34,988 nucleotides of DNA from a virus: positions 1 to 34,988 of the IMG/VR virus record IMGVR_UViG_3300046501_000677; one strand, given 5' to 3'. How positions within the stretch are numbered: the stretch's first letter is position 1; each line of letters begins with the position of its first letter. Of this stretch, positions 1 through 7,617 are shown in pieces. The notes below the pieces were generated by a model. The model searched no databases. It was given only the letters and a program-made list of their open reading frames with translations, and had not been told where the DNA came from. Position numbers and translations under genes: made by a program.

Positions 1-1071
1 CTATCTGGTCGGTTTCACAATCTCCCCCACACGGCGGTAAACGGTCTCTGTAATCCGCCTGTCGCTATGCCCGAGCAGCCGGCTGGCGTCCGCCAAATCA
101 TCGATTTCGCTTGCCGCCTTGGGCCTAATGTCCCGGAACTGAAAGCTCCTGATGCTCCCTGCCAGTGCTGAATCCCGATTCGCCAGTGCCTTTGACACTG
201 CGGCTTCCCTAGCATCATCGAACCGGTGACGCAGCATTACCTTGGTCAGATGTCGGCCGCTCTCGGTCACGATCAGATAAGGACTGATGACGCCCCTTGC
301 CCGGTGTGCCTCCAGCAGGCGTGCAATGAGCTGACCCAACCCGTTCAAAGCCTCTCCTGCCATTAACCTGATTTTCAGTTTCTTCGAGGTTTTGCCTTGG
401 GCAACCAACAGGAAACCGTCAGTTACGTCGGCAACACGCATCCTCAGCACGTCAGATGGCCGCTGACCGGTCAAATACGCAAGATCCATAGCATCACGCA
501 GCTCTGGCACTGCCTTGGAATAGACCGCATCCCAAATCTCCGGCGTGGCATAGAAGTCCCGAGGCACTTCCTTGTTTTTACGTACTCCGGTGGCGGGGTT
601 GACCATGGCGGTCACTCCCCACTCTCGGGCCATGTTGTAAATATGAGACAGCAACGCGATTTCCCTGTTGGCCCGGACCTTGGCTGTCCTGGCGTCTCGG
701 TACTGCGCGATGGCCTGCGGCGTGATTGCCTCTATAGGTGCGTCACCAAAAGCGTTGCGCAGCTGTTTAAGAGCCAACAGGTTCTCGCGCTGCGTACTCT
801 GTTTTTTGTTCGGAATCACATCCCGTTCGTAACGATCAAATAAGTGGTTCATGTGCCTGACGATCTTCGGTACCGGCTTGCGATCCAGCTTGGCCCATTC
901 CGATTTAGCAACGTCCAGGTCAACACCCAGAGGGATTTCGAGGCGCTTGCCTGTCGATAGATCTCGGCCGTCGTAGTAGTACCCGATCCAGATCTTGCCG
1001 CTTTTCAATTTACGAACCCGCCGCAACATCCTCGGCGGCAGGTCACGGTTAACAGTCTTTCTTGGCCGCAT
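1..1071 (-). CDS. int: Phage integrase (tyrosine recombinase), 356 aa
   Basis: Site-specific recombinase that would integrate and excise the prophage between attP and attB. The C-terminal catalytic domain is readable: Arg204 in AYLTGQRPSDVL, a Lys near 227, the second Arg in FRDIRPKAAS (Arg316, where the usual HxxR reads RxxR), His335 in LLGHSDRR and the nucleophile Tyr345 in ITETVYRR. The N-terminal half (about 70-165) looks like a SAM-like core-binding domain. The ATG at 1071 lies 3 bases after the stop of the DUF4224 gene, so it is the last gene of the early minus-strand operon. The stop codon is the first three bases of the window, so the attachment site just beyond cannot be seen. The missing His of box II is common in this Pseudomonas prophage integrase group and does not suggest inactivity. 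Confidence 0.95.
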   Translation of the reverse strand: MRPRKTVNRDLPPRMLRRVRKLKSGKIWIGYYYDGRDLSTGKRLEIPLGVDLDVAKSEWAKLDRKPVPKIVRHMNHLFDRYERDVIPNKKQSTQRENLLALKQLRNAFGDAPIEAITPQAIAQYRDARTAKVRANREIALLSHIYNMAREWGVTAMVNPATGVRKNKEVPRDFYATPEIWDAVYSKAVPELRDAMDLAYLTGQRPSDVLRMRVADVTDGFLLVAQGKTSKKLKIRLMAGEALNGLGQLIARLLEAHRARGVISPYLIVTESGRHLTKVMLRHRFDDAREAAVSKALANRDSALAGSIRSFQFRDIRPKAASEIDDLADASRLLGHSDRRITETVYRRVGEIVKPTR

Positions 1072-1074
1072 CCC

Positions 1075-1341
1075 TCAACCCACCCGCGACAAATCAAGCG
1101 TCCATGTCTCAGCCACCGCATTGGTTGCTGACGGGTTAACCCCGGCCAGTTTCAACCGCGCATACAGCCGCCCAACAATCGGCCGGCGTGCACCGGTAAG
1201 CACATACTTCCAGCCGTTCATATTCAGCCAGTCGATCTGCCTCGACGGCACTCGGTAGCCGGTGATCACGGCCAGCTCTTCGTCAGCCAGCGTTTCGCTC
1301 GACACCCGCAAATCCCCCATCACCTCGTCCCTTGCCTGCAT
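1075..1341 (-). CDS. DUF4224 domain protein, 88 aa
   Basis: Small protein with the pattern LADEELAVITGYRVPSRQ followed by IDWLNMNGW, which I recognise as DUF4224. This family is very often found directly upstream of phage integrases. No function is established; a DNA-binding or excisionase-like helper role is inferred from its constant position. An open frame extends upstream to 1437, but the start at 1341 has a good ribosome site (GGGAG, 8 bases before ATG) and avoids a long overlap with the preceding gene. A second ATG at 1320 with AGGGA upstream is a possible alternative start. It sits 3 bases before int. Confidence 0.75.
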   Translation of the reverse strand: MQARDEVMGDLRVSSETLADEELAVITGYRVPSRQIDWLNMNGWKYVLTGARRPIVGRLYARLKLAGVNPSATNAVAETWTLDLSRVG

Positions 1342-1358
1342 CTGCACAACTCCCTGCC

Positions 1359-1625
1359 TCAAATCATGTTCTTCATAAAGATCTGTTCCATCGCGGTGCG
1401 AGCACTCAGGGGCCGCAACCGCCGAGCGTCTACCCAAGTAGGGCGCCCCTTGCGATGGCGAATCCGCGCTCGTGATCCGTCAAACTCAAGAACGATGCCG
1501 CTCTTGATCCCCACGTAAAGGCTGCGCGGCGTCGCCCTGATGATCAGATAAACCACCGCGTCATTGACCCTGAAACCGTTTGTGGTAACGTCCCCGGTGC
1601 CGCTTGCTGGTTGTACTGCTTGCAT
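1359..1625 (-). CDS. Hypothetical phage protein, 88 aa
   Basis: A short protein I do not recognise. Its middle (DAVVYLIIRATPRSLYVGI, then VLEFDGSRARIRHRKGRPTWVD) looks beta-rich, and the basic RIRHRKGRP stretch would suit nucleic-acid contact; this is inference from composition. The ATG at 1625 has the ribosome site GGAG with 7 bases spacing. The 18 bases covering this initiation region are identical to those in front of the ATPase gene starting at 2513 (see findings). It lies in the early operon between the helicase-like genes and the DUF4224 gene. Confidence 0.65.
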   Translation of the reverse strand: MQAVQPASGTGDVTTNGFRVNDAVVYLIIRATPRSLYVGIKSGIVLEFDGSRARIRHRKGRPTWVDARRLRPLSARTAMEQIFMKNMI

Positions 1626-1647
1626 GGTGTTGCTCCTGGTAGTGGTC

Positions 1648-1677
1648 GGTATCGGGGAGGTGCAACTCCTCTATACC
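1648..1677 (-). other. Intergenic hairpin in the early operon
   Basis: In the minus-strand transcript, GGTAT..G.GGAG pairs with CTCC.C..ATACC around a small loop (10 pairs, two mismatches). It fills most of the 72-base gap between the ATPase stop at 1698 and the next start at 1625. No U-tract follows, so an attenuator or mRNA-stability element is more likely than an intrinsic terminator. This was folded by eye. Confidence 0.35.
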
Positions 1678-1697
1678 CCTAGATTTTCTTCAGCCGA

Positions 1698-2513
1698 TCA
1701 GTACGGCGTCGTTTCAAACAGCAACATGTCCTGAATCGCTTGCCTCACCAGCAGGCGCTTCGTTGGGCTCAGGCTCAACATCAGGCACAGGCAGTCCAGC
1801 AAAGACATCAACTGGCCGTAATTCCTAGCTTGGCGCTCGCTGATTTCGTCTTCGTATTCCTCCAGCAGCTCCAGGGTGTACGAAGGCATGCCTCGGCTGA
1901 AAATCTCGAAAATCTCCTTTTCGCAGTGTTTCGCCAGGCTGGCAAAGCACCCGGCTTGCCAGCAGGTCAGTTCTGTAATTGCTTCCACGCTCTTGGAAAC
2001 GGGTTCAGATGCGTAAAACCCAACCAGTTGTACGCGCAGGAGACGGTTTTCCAGCTCGTCGATGTCTGCGGAGTTACCACTGATTACCAGCGCCCCACGG
2101 AACGGAATCCGCACAGGCAACCCTTTCGGTGGCCGAACGAGGAAGGCACCGCCGTTGTACAAGTCCGACAGTTCGCGCCAATGAAAGGAGCTGCGTCGTT
2201 CGTTACTGACCTCGTACATCAGCACGTCACGCCCAAGGCTGGCCATCACCCGCGCGCGGCTGAAACAGGGGGCACCTTCTGGCACGCAAATCGGATGGGC
2301 ATGCCCTTGCAGCTTGCTCAGATAATTCAGCAATACAGATTTGCCACTGCCTGGCCGGCCTCTGACATTGAGTAGCGGAAAGCTCCCGTACTCGCGACGT
2401 ATCCGCTGCGCATGCTGCGCGCCCAGCCACCAGGCCAGCGCGACAACGCCCTGTGCTCCATAAGCGGTCCATAAATCATCAAAGCGGATGGCGTCTCTCA
2501 GTGTGTTTTGCAT
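1698..2513 (-). CDS. ATPase paralogous to the helicase domain of the adjacent primase-helicase, 271 aa
   Basis: P-loop protein with Walker A GRPGSGKS at residues 52-59. It aligns without gaps over about 57 residues with the C-terminal half of its upstream neighbour: LWTAYGAQGVVALAWWLG here against LWTSFGAKGVVALAFWFG there, with about 31 of 57 identical by hand count. The similarity continues through FHWRELSDLYNGG / FDWDELKDFFGGG, PFRGALVISGN / PFRGTIAMSQN, and QLMSLLDCLCLM / QMMALVDCLDLV. It lacks the zinc-finger, primase and Toprim parts. Strong ribosome site (AAGGAG) before the ATG at 2513; 22 bases after the primase-helicase. Probably acts with, competes with, or regulates the replicative helicase; the exact role is unknown. 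Confidence 0.85.
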   Translation of the reverse strand: MQNTLRDAIRFDDLWTAYGAQGVVALAWWLGAQHAQRIRREYGSFPLLNVRGRPGSGKSVLLNYLSKLQGHAHPICVPEGAPCFSRARVMASLGRDVLMYEVSNERRSSFHWRELSDLYNGGAFLVRPPKGLPVRIPFRGALVISGNSADIDELENRLLRVQLVGFYASEPVSKSVEAITELTCWQAGCFASLAKHCEKEIFEIFSRGMPSYTLELLEEYEDEISERQARNYGQLMSLLDCLCLMLSLSPTKRLLVRQAIQDMLLFETTPY

Positions 2514-2535
2514 GGTGTTGCTCCTTGGTTGAAAG

Positions 2536-5259
2536 TCATGCTTGAAACAGCCAGCACTTGACCGTCATGCAACGATCAAACATCTGGTTTTTTGTGGCCT
2601 GGGCAGAGCGCACAGCACTGTCCACGGCTTTGTTGCTCTCTATGAATTTGTGGCTGCGCGACTCCTTGAGCAGGGCGCGCAGCGTCGCTACGTCCGCCAG
2701 CTTTTGTTTGTGCTCGGCGGCGCGTTCTGCAAATTCGTTGAGGTTGATGGCGATAACGTCCGGCTTTTTGCTGTGGTTGACTTGTGGGCCTTCGCCCAGG
2801 CTCTCCAGGTACTCGTAGACCTCCCAGAAATCGGCCACTAACGCGTGATCGGAACTGATCGCCGTCTGCCGCTCAAGCGCCATTCGGATCAAGGTTTGCT
2901 GAGTCAATTCCCGCTGCTGCGCATTGAGCGGGCAGACAAGATCCAGGCAATCGACTAAGGCCATCATCTGGCTGTGATTCTTGATGATTCGCTCGATGCG
3001 TATCTCTTTCAGTCCACGTAGGCGTTGCTCATGGATAAGCACTCGTTCGGCAAAACGCTCCAGTACCTTCGCTTCGGCTTTCACCGCGAGCAGTAGGAAG
3101 TGACTTATGTCCTCCACCTGCAGCAGGTTCAGGTTGTCAGCCGCTGCACGGCCCTCGTCGCTCTGTTCCGGGCGATCGAAGTGCAGTTTCACAATGCGGG
3201 TGAGAATCGCCTCAGACGCGCTGATAGCCGCGTTCTGGCTCATGGCAATCGTTCCGCGAAAGGGCGGCTCATACGTTTCGTTACCGCTGGTTTTCATGCC
3301 TTTGGTACCCAGCGTGCCGCCGCCGAAAAAATCCTTCAGCTCGTCCCAGTCGAAGCTTTTGGCGTGCAGCTTGTCCGGCTCGTTGCGGTCACCCTCGATC
3401 ATCACTACCGGCATGTTCGAGACCTGCCCCATCGCCCGTTGACGGCCGGCTCGGGTCGATTTGGTCGGGTCAAAGCCTTCGTAATCGCGCCCGAGCAGCT
3501 TCCATAGAAAGGTAAGCAATGTGGTCTTGCCGGCACCGGCTTCTCCAGTCGCTTCCAGGAAGGGGAAGGACTTGTAGCGCTTGCGGATCTGCTCGGCGAA
3601 CAACGACCCGAACCAGAACGCCAGAGCCACGACGCCCTTGGCCCCAAAGCTGGTCCATAGCATGGGCAGCCAGTCAGTACGGTTGGCTTTGCTGTCCTGC
3701 TGAATGTGAATGCCGATCGACTTCTGCAGCGTCTTCAAGCGCAGCGGCCCGAACTCGAAAAAATCCTCGGCGTTTATCTGCGTGATGATGCCGCCACGTA
3801 CAGCCAGATCCCCATAGACATAGGTCTCGTACTCTCGGCTGTAGCCAATAAAGTCGATGGTCTTGACCGTCTTGATCTTGAACAGCTGCTTTTTCAGGAT
3901 CTGATCGAGCTGGTGACCGCTGCCGGTAAACACCGCACCAGGCGCAATATGAATCAGGCGTTTCTTGAACTCGCTTGCTGCTGAAATCTGCCCGCCGGTG
4001 AAGGTGTTCTTGACGCTGCCGCCATCGTGGGGAAAGTCCACCTGAAAGTAATACCAGGCCTCGTCCGTCACCTCGTTGCGTTGGTAATACAGCGCCTGCG
4101 GAAAACACTCGGCCAGTTCTGTCACAGATACGCATTCGGCCAGGGATTTGTCCCTGCGCTGGGCGTCATTCAGGAGCTGATCTTCGTGACGGTCCGACTC
4201 CTGGAGCTGTTCGACCTTCTTACTGTGCTTTTCTGAGTCCAACTTGAACCAGTACAGCCGGTTGTCGAAATTGAAGTGAAACTGCCGGCACTCGTCCCAC
4301 TTGTAGAGCAGCAGGCCTTTCTCCTCTGCGCGCTCGGCAATCAATACCGCGCCAAGGTGCCGAGCGTGGGCTAGGTCCTTCTTGATGCGCCGCGTGCGCT
4401 CCTGCTCGTCATCAATGAACTGCCAGCGCTGATGCAGATCGTTCCAGTCCACTTTGCGGCTATCGCGCTGCGGCACCAGCGCGGCCTCGCACACATAACC
4501 CAGCTCCTGGGCCAACTTCACCCAGCGCTTGGTGTAGCGATGCGCGCCGGGTTCGTTATCCAGAGCCCACACCAGCTTCGGCAGCTTGCCGCCACGCTGG
4601 CGGGCCAGCTCTTTCAACGACTCCTCCGGAAAGGCGTTGGACGACATTGCCGAAACCGCCGCCATGTCGTAATGCACCAAAGCGATGGCGTCGAAAATAC
4701 CCTCGACGATCCACAGCTCACTGATATTCAGCAGGTCGACGCAGGGCGGGCACCACCAAACCCCACGGTAAGATTCGCCGGTTTTGAAACGCGCTTTCAT
4801 CTTGCCGAAACGCTTGGGCCGATCGATCAGCCGTTCCCAGTAGCCGCCTTTCTCCAGCGTAAAGCGCACCGTCGCGCTGCCAGCATTCAGCTCCCGAGAC
4901 CAAAACTGTTCCTGGGTAAACCAACCCTGAATCAGGTCCAGCCGAAAGCCGCGGGCGAACGCCAGATACGCCCGCGCCGTGGCGGTCGGCTCTTTGTCCG
5001 AGGACGGCGCACGCTCGCTCCAGTCCTCAAACAGATCCTCATACACCTCCTTGATATGCCAGGTTTGCCCACAACGTTGCTGACGGCCGCACCGCAGCAC
5101 CCACGGGTTCAAATCGTGGGTGTACAACTCTTTCTTGCCGCATGCCGGGCACTTGCCGCCGCGCCGGAATTTGGCGTCCGAGCTGCAACGTTTAAGTCCG
5201 TAGTCCGCTTCAAGGCGCTGCAGGATCTGCTGGCGCAGCTGTTCTTGCATCTGGTTCAC
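2536..5259 (-). CDS. Toprim primase-helicase (replication protein), 907 aa
   Basis: Large replication protein. In order: a zinc-binding segment (CPACGKK with Cys37/Cys40, then Cys57 and Cys63 in RCGRQQRCG), a Toprim-type catalytic region (IVEGIFDAIAL with Glu186, and WALDNEPG with Asp234 and Glu236), a long linker, and a helicase-like P-loop ATPase domain with GEAGAGKT at 572-579. It should prime and unwind DNA for prophage replication, taking the place that the gene A/B module has in P2. The start is GTG at 5259, with an in-frame ATG at 5250. Neither has a good ribosome site, but a short upstream ORF overlaps the GTG (next entry), which suggests translational coupling. The C-terminal domain is duplicated as the next gene. 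Confidence 0.9.
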   Translation of the reverse strand: MNQMQEQLRQQILQRLEADYGLKRCSSDAKFRRGGKCPACGKKELYTHDLNPWVLRCGRQQRCGQTWHIKEVYEDLFEDWSERAPSSDKEPTATARAYLAFARGFRLDLIQGWFTQEQFWSRELNAGSATVRFTLEKGGYWERLIDRPKRFGKMKARFKTGESYRGVWWCPPCVDLLNISELWIVEGIFDAIALVHYDMAAVSAMSSNAFPEESLKELARQRGGKLPKLVWALDNEPGAHRYTKRWVKLAQELGYVCEAALVPQRDSRKVDWNDLHQRWQFIDDEQERTRRIKKDLAHARHLGAVLIAERAEEKGLLLYKWDECRQFHFNFDNRLYWFKLDSEKHSKKVEQLQESDRHEDQLLNDAQRRDKSLAECVSVTELAECFPQALYYQRNEVTDEAWYYFQVDFPHDGGSVKNTFTGGQISAASEFKKRLIHIAPGAVFTGSGHQLDQILKKQLFKIKTVKTIDFIGYSREYETYVYGDLAVRGGIITQINAEDFFEFGPLRLKTLQKSIGIHIQQDSKANRTDWLPMLWTSFGAKGVVALAFWFGSLFAEQIRKRYKSFPFLEATGEAGAGKTTLLTFLWKLLGRDYEGFDPTKSTRAGRQRAMGQVSNMPVVMIEGDRNEPDKLHAKSFDWDELKDFFGGGTLGTKGMKTSGNETYEPPFRGTIAMSQNAAISASEAILTRIVKLHFDRPEQSDEGRAAADNLNLLQVEDISHFLLLAVKAEAKVLERFAERVLIHEQRLRGLKEIRIERIIKNHSQMMALVDCLDLVCPLNAQQRELTQQTLIRMALERQTAISSDHALVADFWEVYEYLESLGEGPQVNHSKKPDVIAINLNEFAERAAEHKQKLADVATLRALLKESRSHKFIESNKAVDSAVRSAQATKNQMFDRCMTVKCWLFQA

Positions 5260-5288
5260 TGCTGCACCACTGAGACTGCGTTAAACAT
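5256..5288 (-). CDS. Possible 10-aa leader ORF coupled to the primase-helicase
   Basis: ATG at 5288 has a good ribosome site (GAGGTGG, 3-7 bases before) and encodes MFNAVSVVQQ. Its TGA stop overlaps the GTG start of the primase-helicase (GTGA arrangement). The large gene has no clear ribosome site of its own, so reinitiation from this ORF is a reasonable inference. It is too short to test by homology here. Confidence 0.35.
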   Translation of the reverse strand: MFNAVSVVQQ

Positions 5289-5364
5289 GGTCCACCTCAA
5301 ATTTCGGGCAAAGCTCACCCAAACCCATGGCAAATGGGGCAGGGCAGTAAGGGTTTAAGGGGTG

Positions 5365-5748
5365 TTACTGAGAAGTGTGATGCTGTGTCGAATGGCTCAA
5401 AGCGAGCAGGCCTCGGGGTAGCAGCCGTGCAGACACGCAGTATCGGTGCTGGGTGCGGGTATCAATCAGATGCACAACCCGAGCGCCAGGCGTGCGCAGC
5501 GCCTCTACAGCCACGCCACGTGCGGCACGTTCACGGCGGTGAGCGGCCTGCAGTTCTGTCCAGGCGTTATGCGTCAACTGCTGCGCCAGAAAGGTGGGCA
5601 CCTCCAGTGCGAACGCCAAGTGATGCACGCAGTTATCGAACAGCAAGTCAGAGTCCGCCAGGTACTGCGCTTCATGACGTTGCAGATAGGCATAGGCAGC
5701 GCGCTGCATGCTACTCCGGTAATCGTGGGACATCAGATGATGTTTCAT
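5365..5748 (-). CDS. Hypothetical phage protein, 127 aa
   Basis: I do not recognise a named family. The N-terminal half is predicted helical (SMQRAAYAYLQRHEAQYL, then a hydrophobic segment around LLFDNCVHHLAFALEVP). The C-terminal half is basic and rich in Arg and His. The ATG at 5748 overlaps the stop of the Ogr-like gene by 4 bases (ATGA) and has GGAG 8 bases upstream, so the two are co-translated. A 76-base gap separates it from the leader ORF of the primase-helicase. Position suggests an early or replication accessory role; no function is claimed. Confidence 0.65.
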   Translation of the reverse strand: MKHHLMSHDYRSSMQRAAYAYLQRHEAQYLADSDLLFDNCVHHLAFALEVPTFLAQQLTHNAWTELQAAHRRERAARGVAVEALRTPGARVVHLIDTRTQHRYCVSARLLPRGLLALSHSTQHHTSQ

Positions 5749-6047
5749 TGGTCTTGCTCCGTATCGTCAAATTGCTCCAGCAGATCAAGCTGGTCGTCCT
5801 TCTTCCGTGTATCTAGCAAAGCCTGCTTCCGGGTGCGCGAGAGCGCTTGCGGCACCACATTGATGGGCTGCGCCAAGCCGGAAGGGCTGAGCATGTAGTC
5901 AATCGTCTGGCTGCCACCGTAAGTCGCACCGCACACGAAGTTCTTGCACTGGTAGTACAGCGCCCGAAAACACGGGGTCTGACCCTCGGATGTGCGAATG
6001 ACAAGGGGGCCATAACAGGCAGGACAAACCAGCTTGTACGTACTCAT
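5745..6047 (-). CDS. ogr: Ogr/Delta-like zinc-finger late-gene activator, 100 aa
   Basis: Matches the Ogr/Delta family: VCPACYGPLVIRTSEG at the start (Cys8, Cys11), then LYYQCKNFVCGATYGG (Cys34, Cys39). These are the four zinc ligands with the family's CxxC..C....C spacing and the R.S and Y.QC.N..CG signature. In P2, Ogr binds a dyad upstream of the late promoters and recruits RNA polymerase through the alpha subunit. Three candidate dyads are present in this window. Unlike P2, where ogr lies beside D, this gene is inside the early operon, so early transcription would directly supply the late activator. The C-terminal tail is acidic (DDQLDLLEQFDDTEQD). Start ATG at 6047, 3 bases after the preceding stop, with a weak ribosome site. 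Confidence 0.9.
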   Translation of the reverse strand: MSTYKLVCPACYGPLVIRTSEGQTPCFRALYYQCKNFVCGATYGGSQTIDYMLSPSGLAQPINVVPQALSRTRKQALLDTRKKDDQLDLLEQFDDTEQDQ

Positions 6048-6050
6048 GCG

Positions 6051-6290
6051 TTAACGGGGTTCCATCAAGGTTCTGGCGGCTTGCAGTGATTCCATGGCTG
6101 TATCCAGGATCGTGCTAACGGTCGAGTAGTCGCCGAACTCCCGAGCGCGACGAACCTCATGACGCAGATCGATCAGATCGTGCTCATGGACCAGCAACAG
6201 CTCGTCAAACAGAGCCATCACGTCGTATGGCAAAACCAGTTTCTGCGGCATGCGCAAATCATCATGGTTTGCGAATTGAGCAACGTTCAT
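6051..6290 (-). CDS. Hypothetical phage protein, 79 aa
   Basis: Small, almost wholly helical protein (YDVMALFDELLLVHEHDLIDL, then EVRRAREFGDYSTVSTILDTAMESLQAARTLM), probably a helical hairpin or coiled coil. I recognise no family. Its ATG at 6290 overlaps the stop of the antirepressor gene by 4 bases, so it is translationally coupled within the early operon. Confidence 0.65.
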   Translation of the reverse strand: MNVAQFANHDDLRMPQKLVLPYDVMALFDELLLVHEHDLIDLRHEVRRAREFGDYSTVSTILDTAMESLQAARTLMEPR

Positions 6291-6904
6291 GGCATACCCC
6301 CTGCGAACAGATCATGGTTATCCGAGGGCGCTTGCCCACCCAACGGCGGAGCTGCACACCGGCCAACTGAATCCATCGGCGGGATCGGCAGCGCCAGTAA
6401 GTGGCAATGTTGACTCAGCTGGGCATGCAAGGTCTGACGCACCGCAGGCGATGTCTCTGCCTTCAATTTGCCCAGCAACACCGGCACCTGACGATGAATC
6501 GCCAGCTGCTGGCTCACCGTGAGGTACGCGGCACCGCGACTTTCCCGGGCTTGGCGCTCCATGGCGATGAAATAGCGCCGAACCTGCCGGCCTTGGTCGT
6601 TGTTTTCGACCATGGCGAGTTCTTTGGCCATGTCGAGGGTGAGGTGGTAGTCGATGGAGCGCCTGTCGCCGCCTCGGCTCTGATTTTGATTCGCCAAATC
6701 TGGCGTTTCAAAGCTGGTCCTTTTTACCGAAACCGGAGAGAAGTCTTCCCCTTCATCGAAGCCAAAGTGATCGATACGGCCTTTGATCCAATTACTGAAG
6801 TCGCGTCCGACACCAAGAAAACCGTGTAAATCCCGTGCATCACAGAGCTGCTGAAAACGCCCATTGAGCTCACCACTAAAAACCGGTACTAATGAAGTGT
6901 TCAT
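6287..6904 (-). CDS. AntA/AntB-type antirepressor, 205 aa
   Basis: The N-terminal domain carries the AntA/AntB pattern: ARDLHGFLGVGRDFSNWI, KGRIDHFGFDEGEDF, and DYHLTLDMAKELAMVENND followed by GRQVRRYFIAMER. Such proteins antagonise phage repressors by protein contact or set lytic commitment. The C-terminal part (about 130-205) is unrelated helical and proline-rich sequence. I chose the ATG at 6904; an in-frame TTG at 6922 directly abuts the preceding stop and would add six residues. It lies in the early operon downstream of the Cro-like gene, as expected for a lysis-promoting function. Confidence 0.8.
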   Translation of the reverse strand: MNTSLVPVFSGELNGRFQQLCDARDLHGFLGVGRDFSNWIKGRIDHFGFDEGEDFSPVSVKRTSFETPDLANQNQSRGGDRRSIDYHLTLDMAKELAMVENNDQGRQVRRYFIAMERQARESRGAAYLTVSQQLAIHRQVPVLLGKLKAETSPAVRQTLHAQLSQHCHLLALPIPPMDSVGRCAAPPLGGQAPSDNHDLFAGGMP

Positions 6905-6922
6905 CGTTCTAATCTCAGCCAA

Positions 6923-7111
6923 TCAAGATCTATTTGTTTGTACTGCATAAAGTGCGCGGCTACGCCCGCAAAGCTTCATAGCAGCTCGTCTCAGTCGTGC
7001 TTTAACAAGCCATTCCGCTGCTTGGTCAATGGTGCTTAGTTTCTGTGTGCTGCGGACACGCTCCAGCAATTCTTGCTCTTCATCGTTGTAGGTAAATCCA
7101 ACCTGATGCAT
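6923..7111 (-). CDS. Small hypothetical protein, 62 aa
   Basis: Short protein with FTYNDEEQELLERVRSTQ then STIDQAAEWLVKARLRR. A strand followed by two helices and a basic tail is suggestive of an Arc/MetJ-like ribbon-helix-helix fold, but no family can be named with certainty. Start ATG at 7111 with a weak ribosome site. It ends next to the antirepressor start. A DNA-binding role in early control is possible. Confidence 0.55.
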   Translation of the reverse strand: MHQVGFTYNDEEQELLERVRSTQKLSTIDQAAEWLVKARLRRAAMKLCGRSRALYAVQTNRS

Positions 7112-7137
7112 TTTCAGATGCTCATAAGGTGGTCGGC

Positions 7138-7329
7138 TCAGGAAACCGCCGCCGATAAAATGGACTCCGGAAGTAGAAGCTCACGAGCTTCGGTTAAGGC
7201 CAGCGCTCTTAATAACTGCGCCTTTTCCATACCGGTGTAATTAACTAATGCATTGATGAGGTCCTGCTCGTAGTCATCAAGACTTAGCGTTGAACGGTGC
7301 TTGCGGATTCGTTTTGCATCTTGGTACAT
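7138..7329 (-). CDS. Small hypothetical protein, possible ribbon-helix-helix, 63 aa
   Basis: Basic N-terminus (DAKRIRKHRSTLSLDDYEQDLINALVN) followed by a helix (GMEKAQLLRALALTEARELL). The strand, helix, short turn and helix order resembles a small ribbon-helix-helix DNA-binding protein; this is inference only. The ATG at 7329 lies within the 3' end of the Cro-like gene (46-base overlap in another frame), so translation is probably coupled. A purine-rich GAAAGAAA lies upstream. Confidence 0.55.
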   Translation of the reverse strand: MYQDAKRIRKHRSTLSLDDYEQDLINALVNYTGMEKAQLLRALALTEARELLLPESILSAAVS

Positions 7330-7580
7330 AGATTTATTTCTTTCGGGTTGGTGGAGGATTCGGGAGTGCTGCGGGCTATCAAACCGTCTTTGATACCGAG
7401 GAGAACAGCTGCGCGGTGAGCCTCTCCCCGGCGTCCTCGGCTCTGCCCACTCAGCACGGCGTAGACGGTGCTGGGGTTGAGATGATGCTGTTTAGCGAAT
7501 TCTTGGACCGATTGACCCCGCCTATCCAGTGCACCCCGTGCTTTCTGGCGGGCTTGATCGTAGGTGGAGGCGTTGTGCAT
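7284..7580 (-). CDS. Cro-like DNA-binding regulator (BcepMu gp16-like), 98 aa
   Basis: Helix-turn-helix protein. YDQARQKARGALDRRGQS then VQEFAKQHHLNPSTVYAVLSG and RRGEAHRAAVLLGIKDG matches the BcepMu gp16 family of phage regulators. It is the first gene of the early minus-strand operon and diverges from the repressor gene, so it occupies the Cro/Cox position of the switch. The ATG at 7580 has AGGAA 8 bases upstream; the open frame continues to 7670 but would then run across the operators. One operator half-site begins only 3 bases upstream of its start codon. The C-terminal 25 residues are likely disordered. Confidence 0.75.
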   Translation of the reverse strand: MHNASTYDQARQKARGALDRRGQSVQEFAKQHHLNPSTVYAVLSGQSRGRRGEAHRAAVLLGIKDGLIARSTPESSTNPKEINLCTKMQNESASTVQR

Positions 7581-7582
7581 AG

Positions 7583-7596
7583 TGCAGATTCCTGCA
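7583..7596. promoter_or_regulatory. Switch operator 1
   Basis: TGCAG-ATTC-CTGCA inverted repeat immediately upstream of the Cro-like start. It shares both half-sites and the 4-base spacer length with operator 2; the centres are 42 bp apart. Confidence 0.65.
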
Positions 7597-7617
7597 AGTT
7601 CATGTGGCGACAGGCAA

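Noticed and set aside
4432-5358. Plus-strand open frame of 308 codons opposite the primase-helicase
   Set aside because: It is a shadow of the zinc-finger and Toprim coding region with low-complexity sequence; no independent signal.
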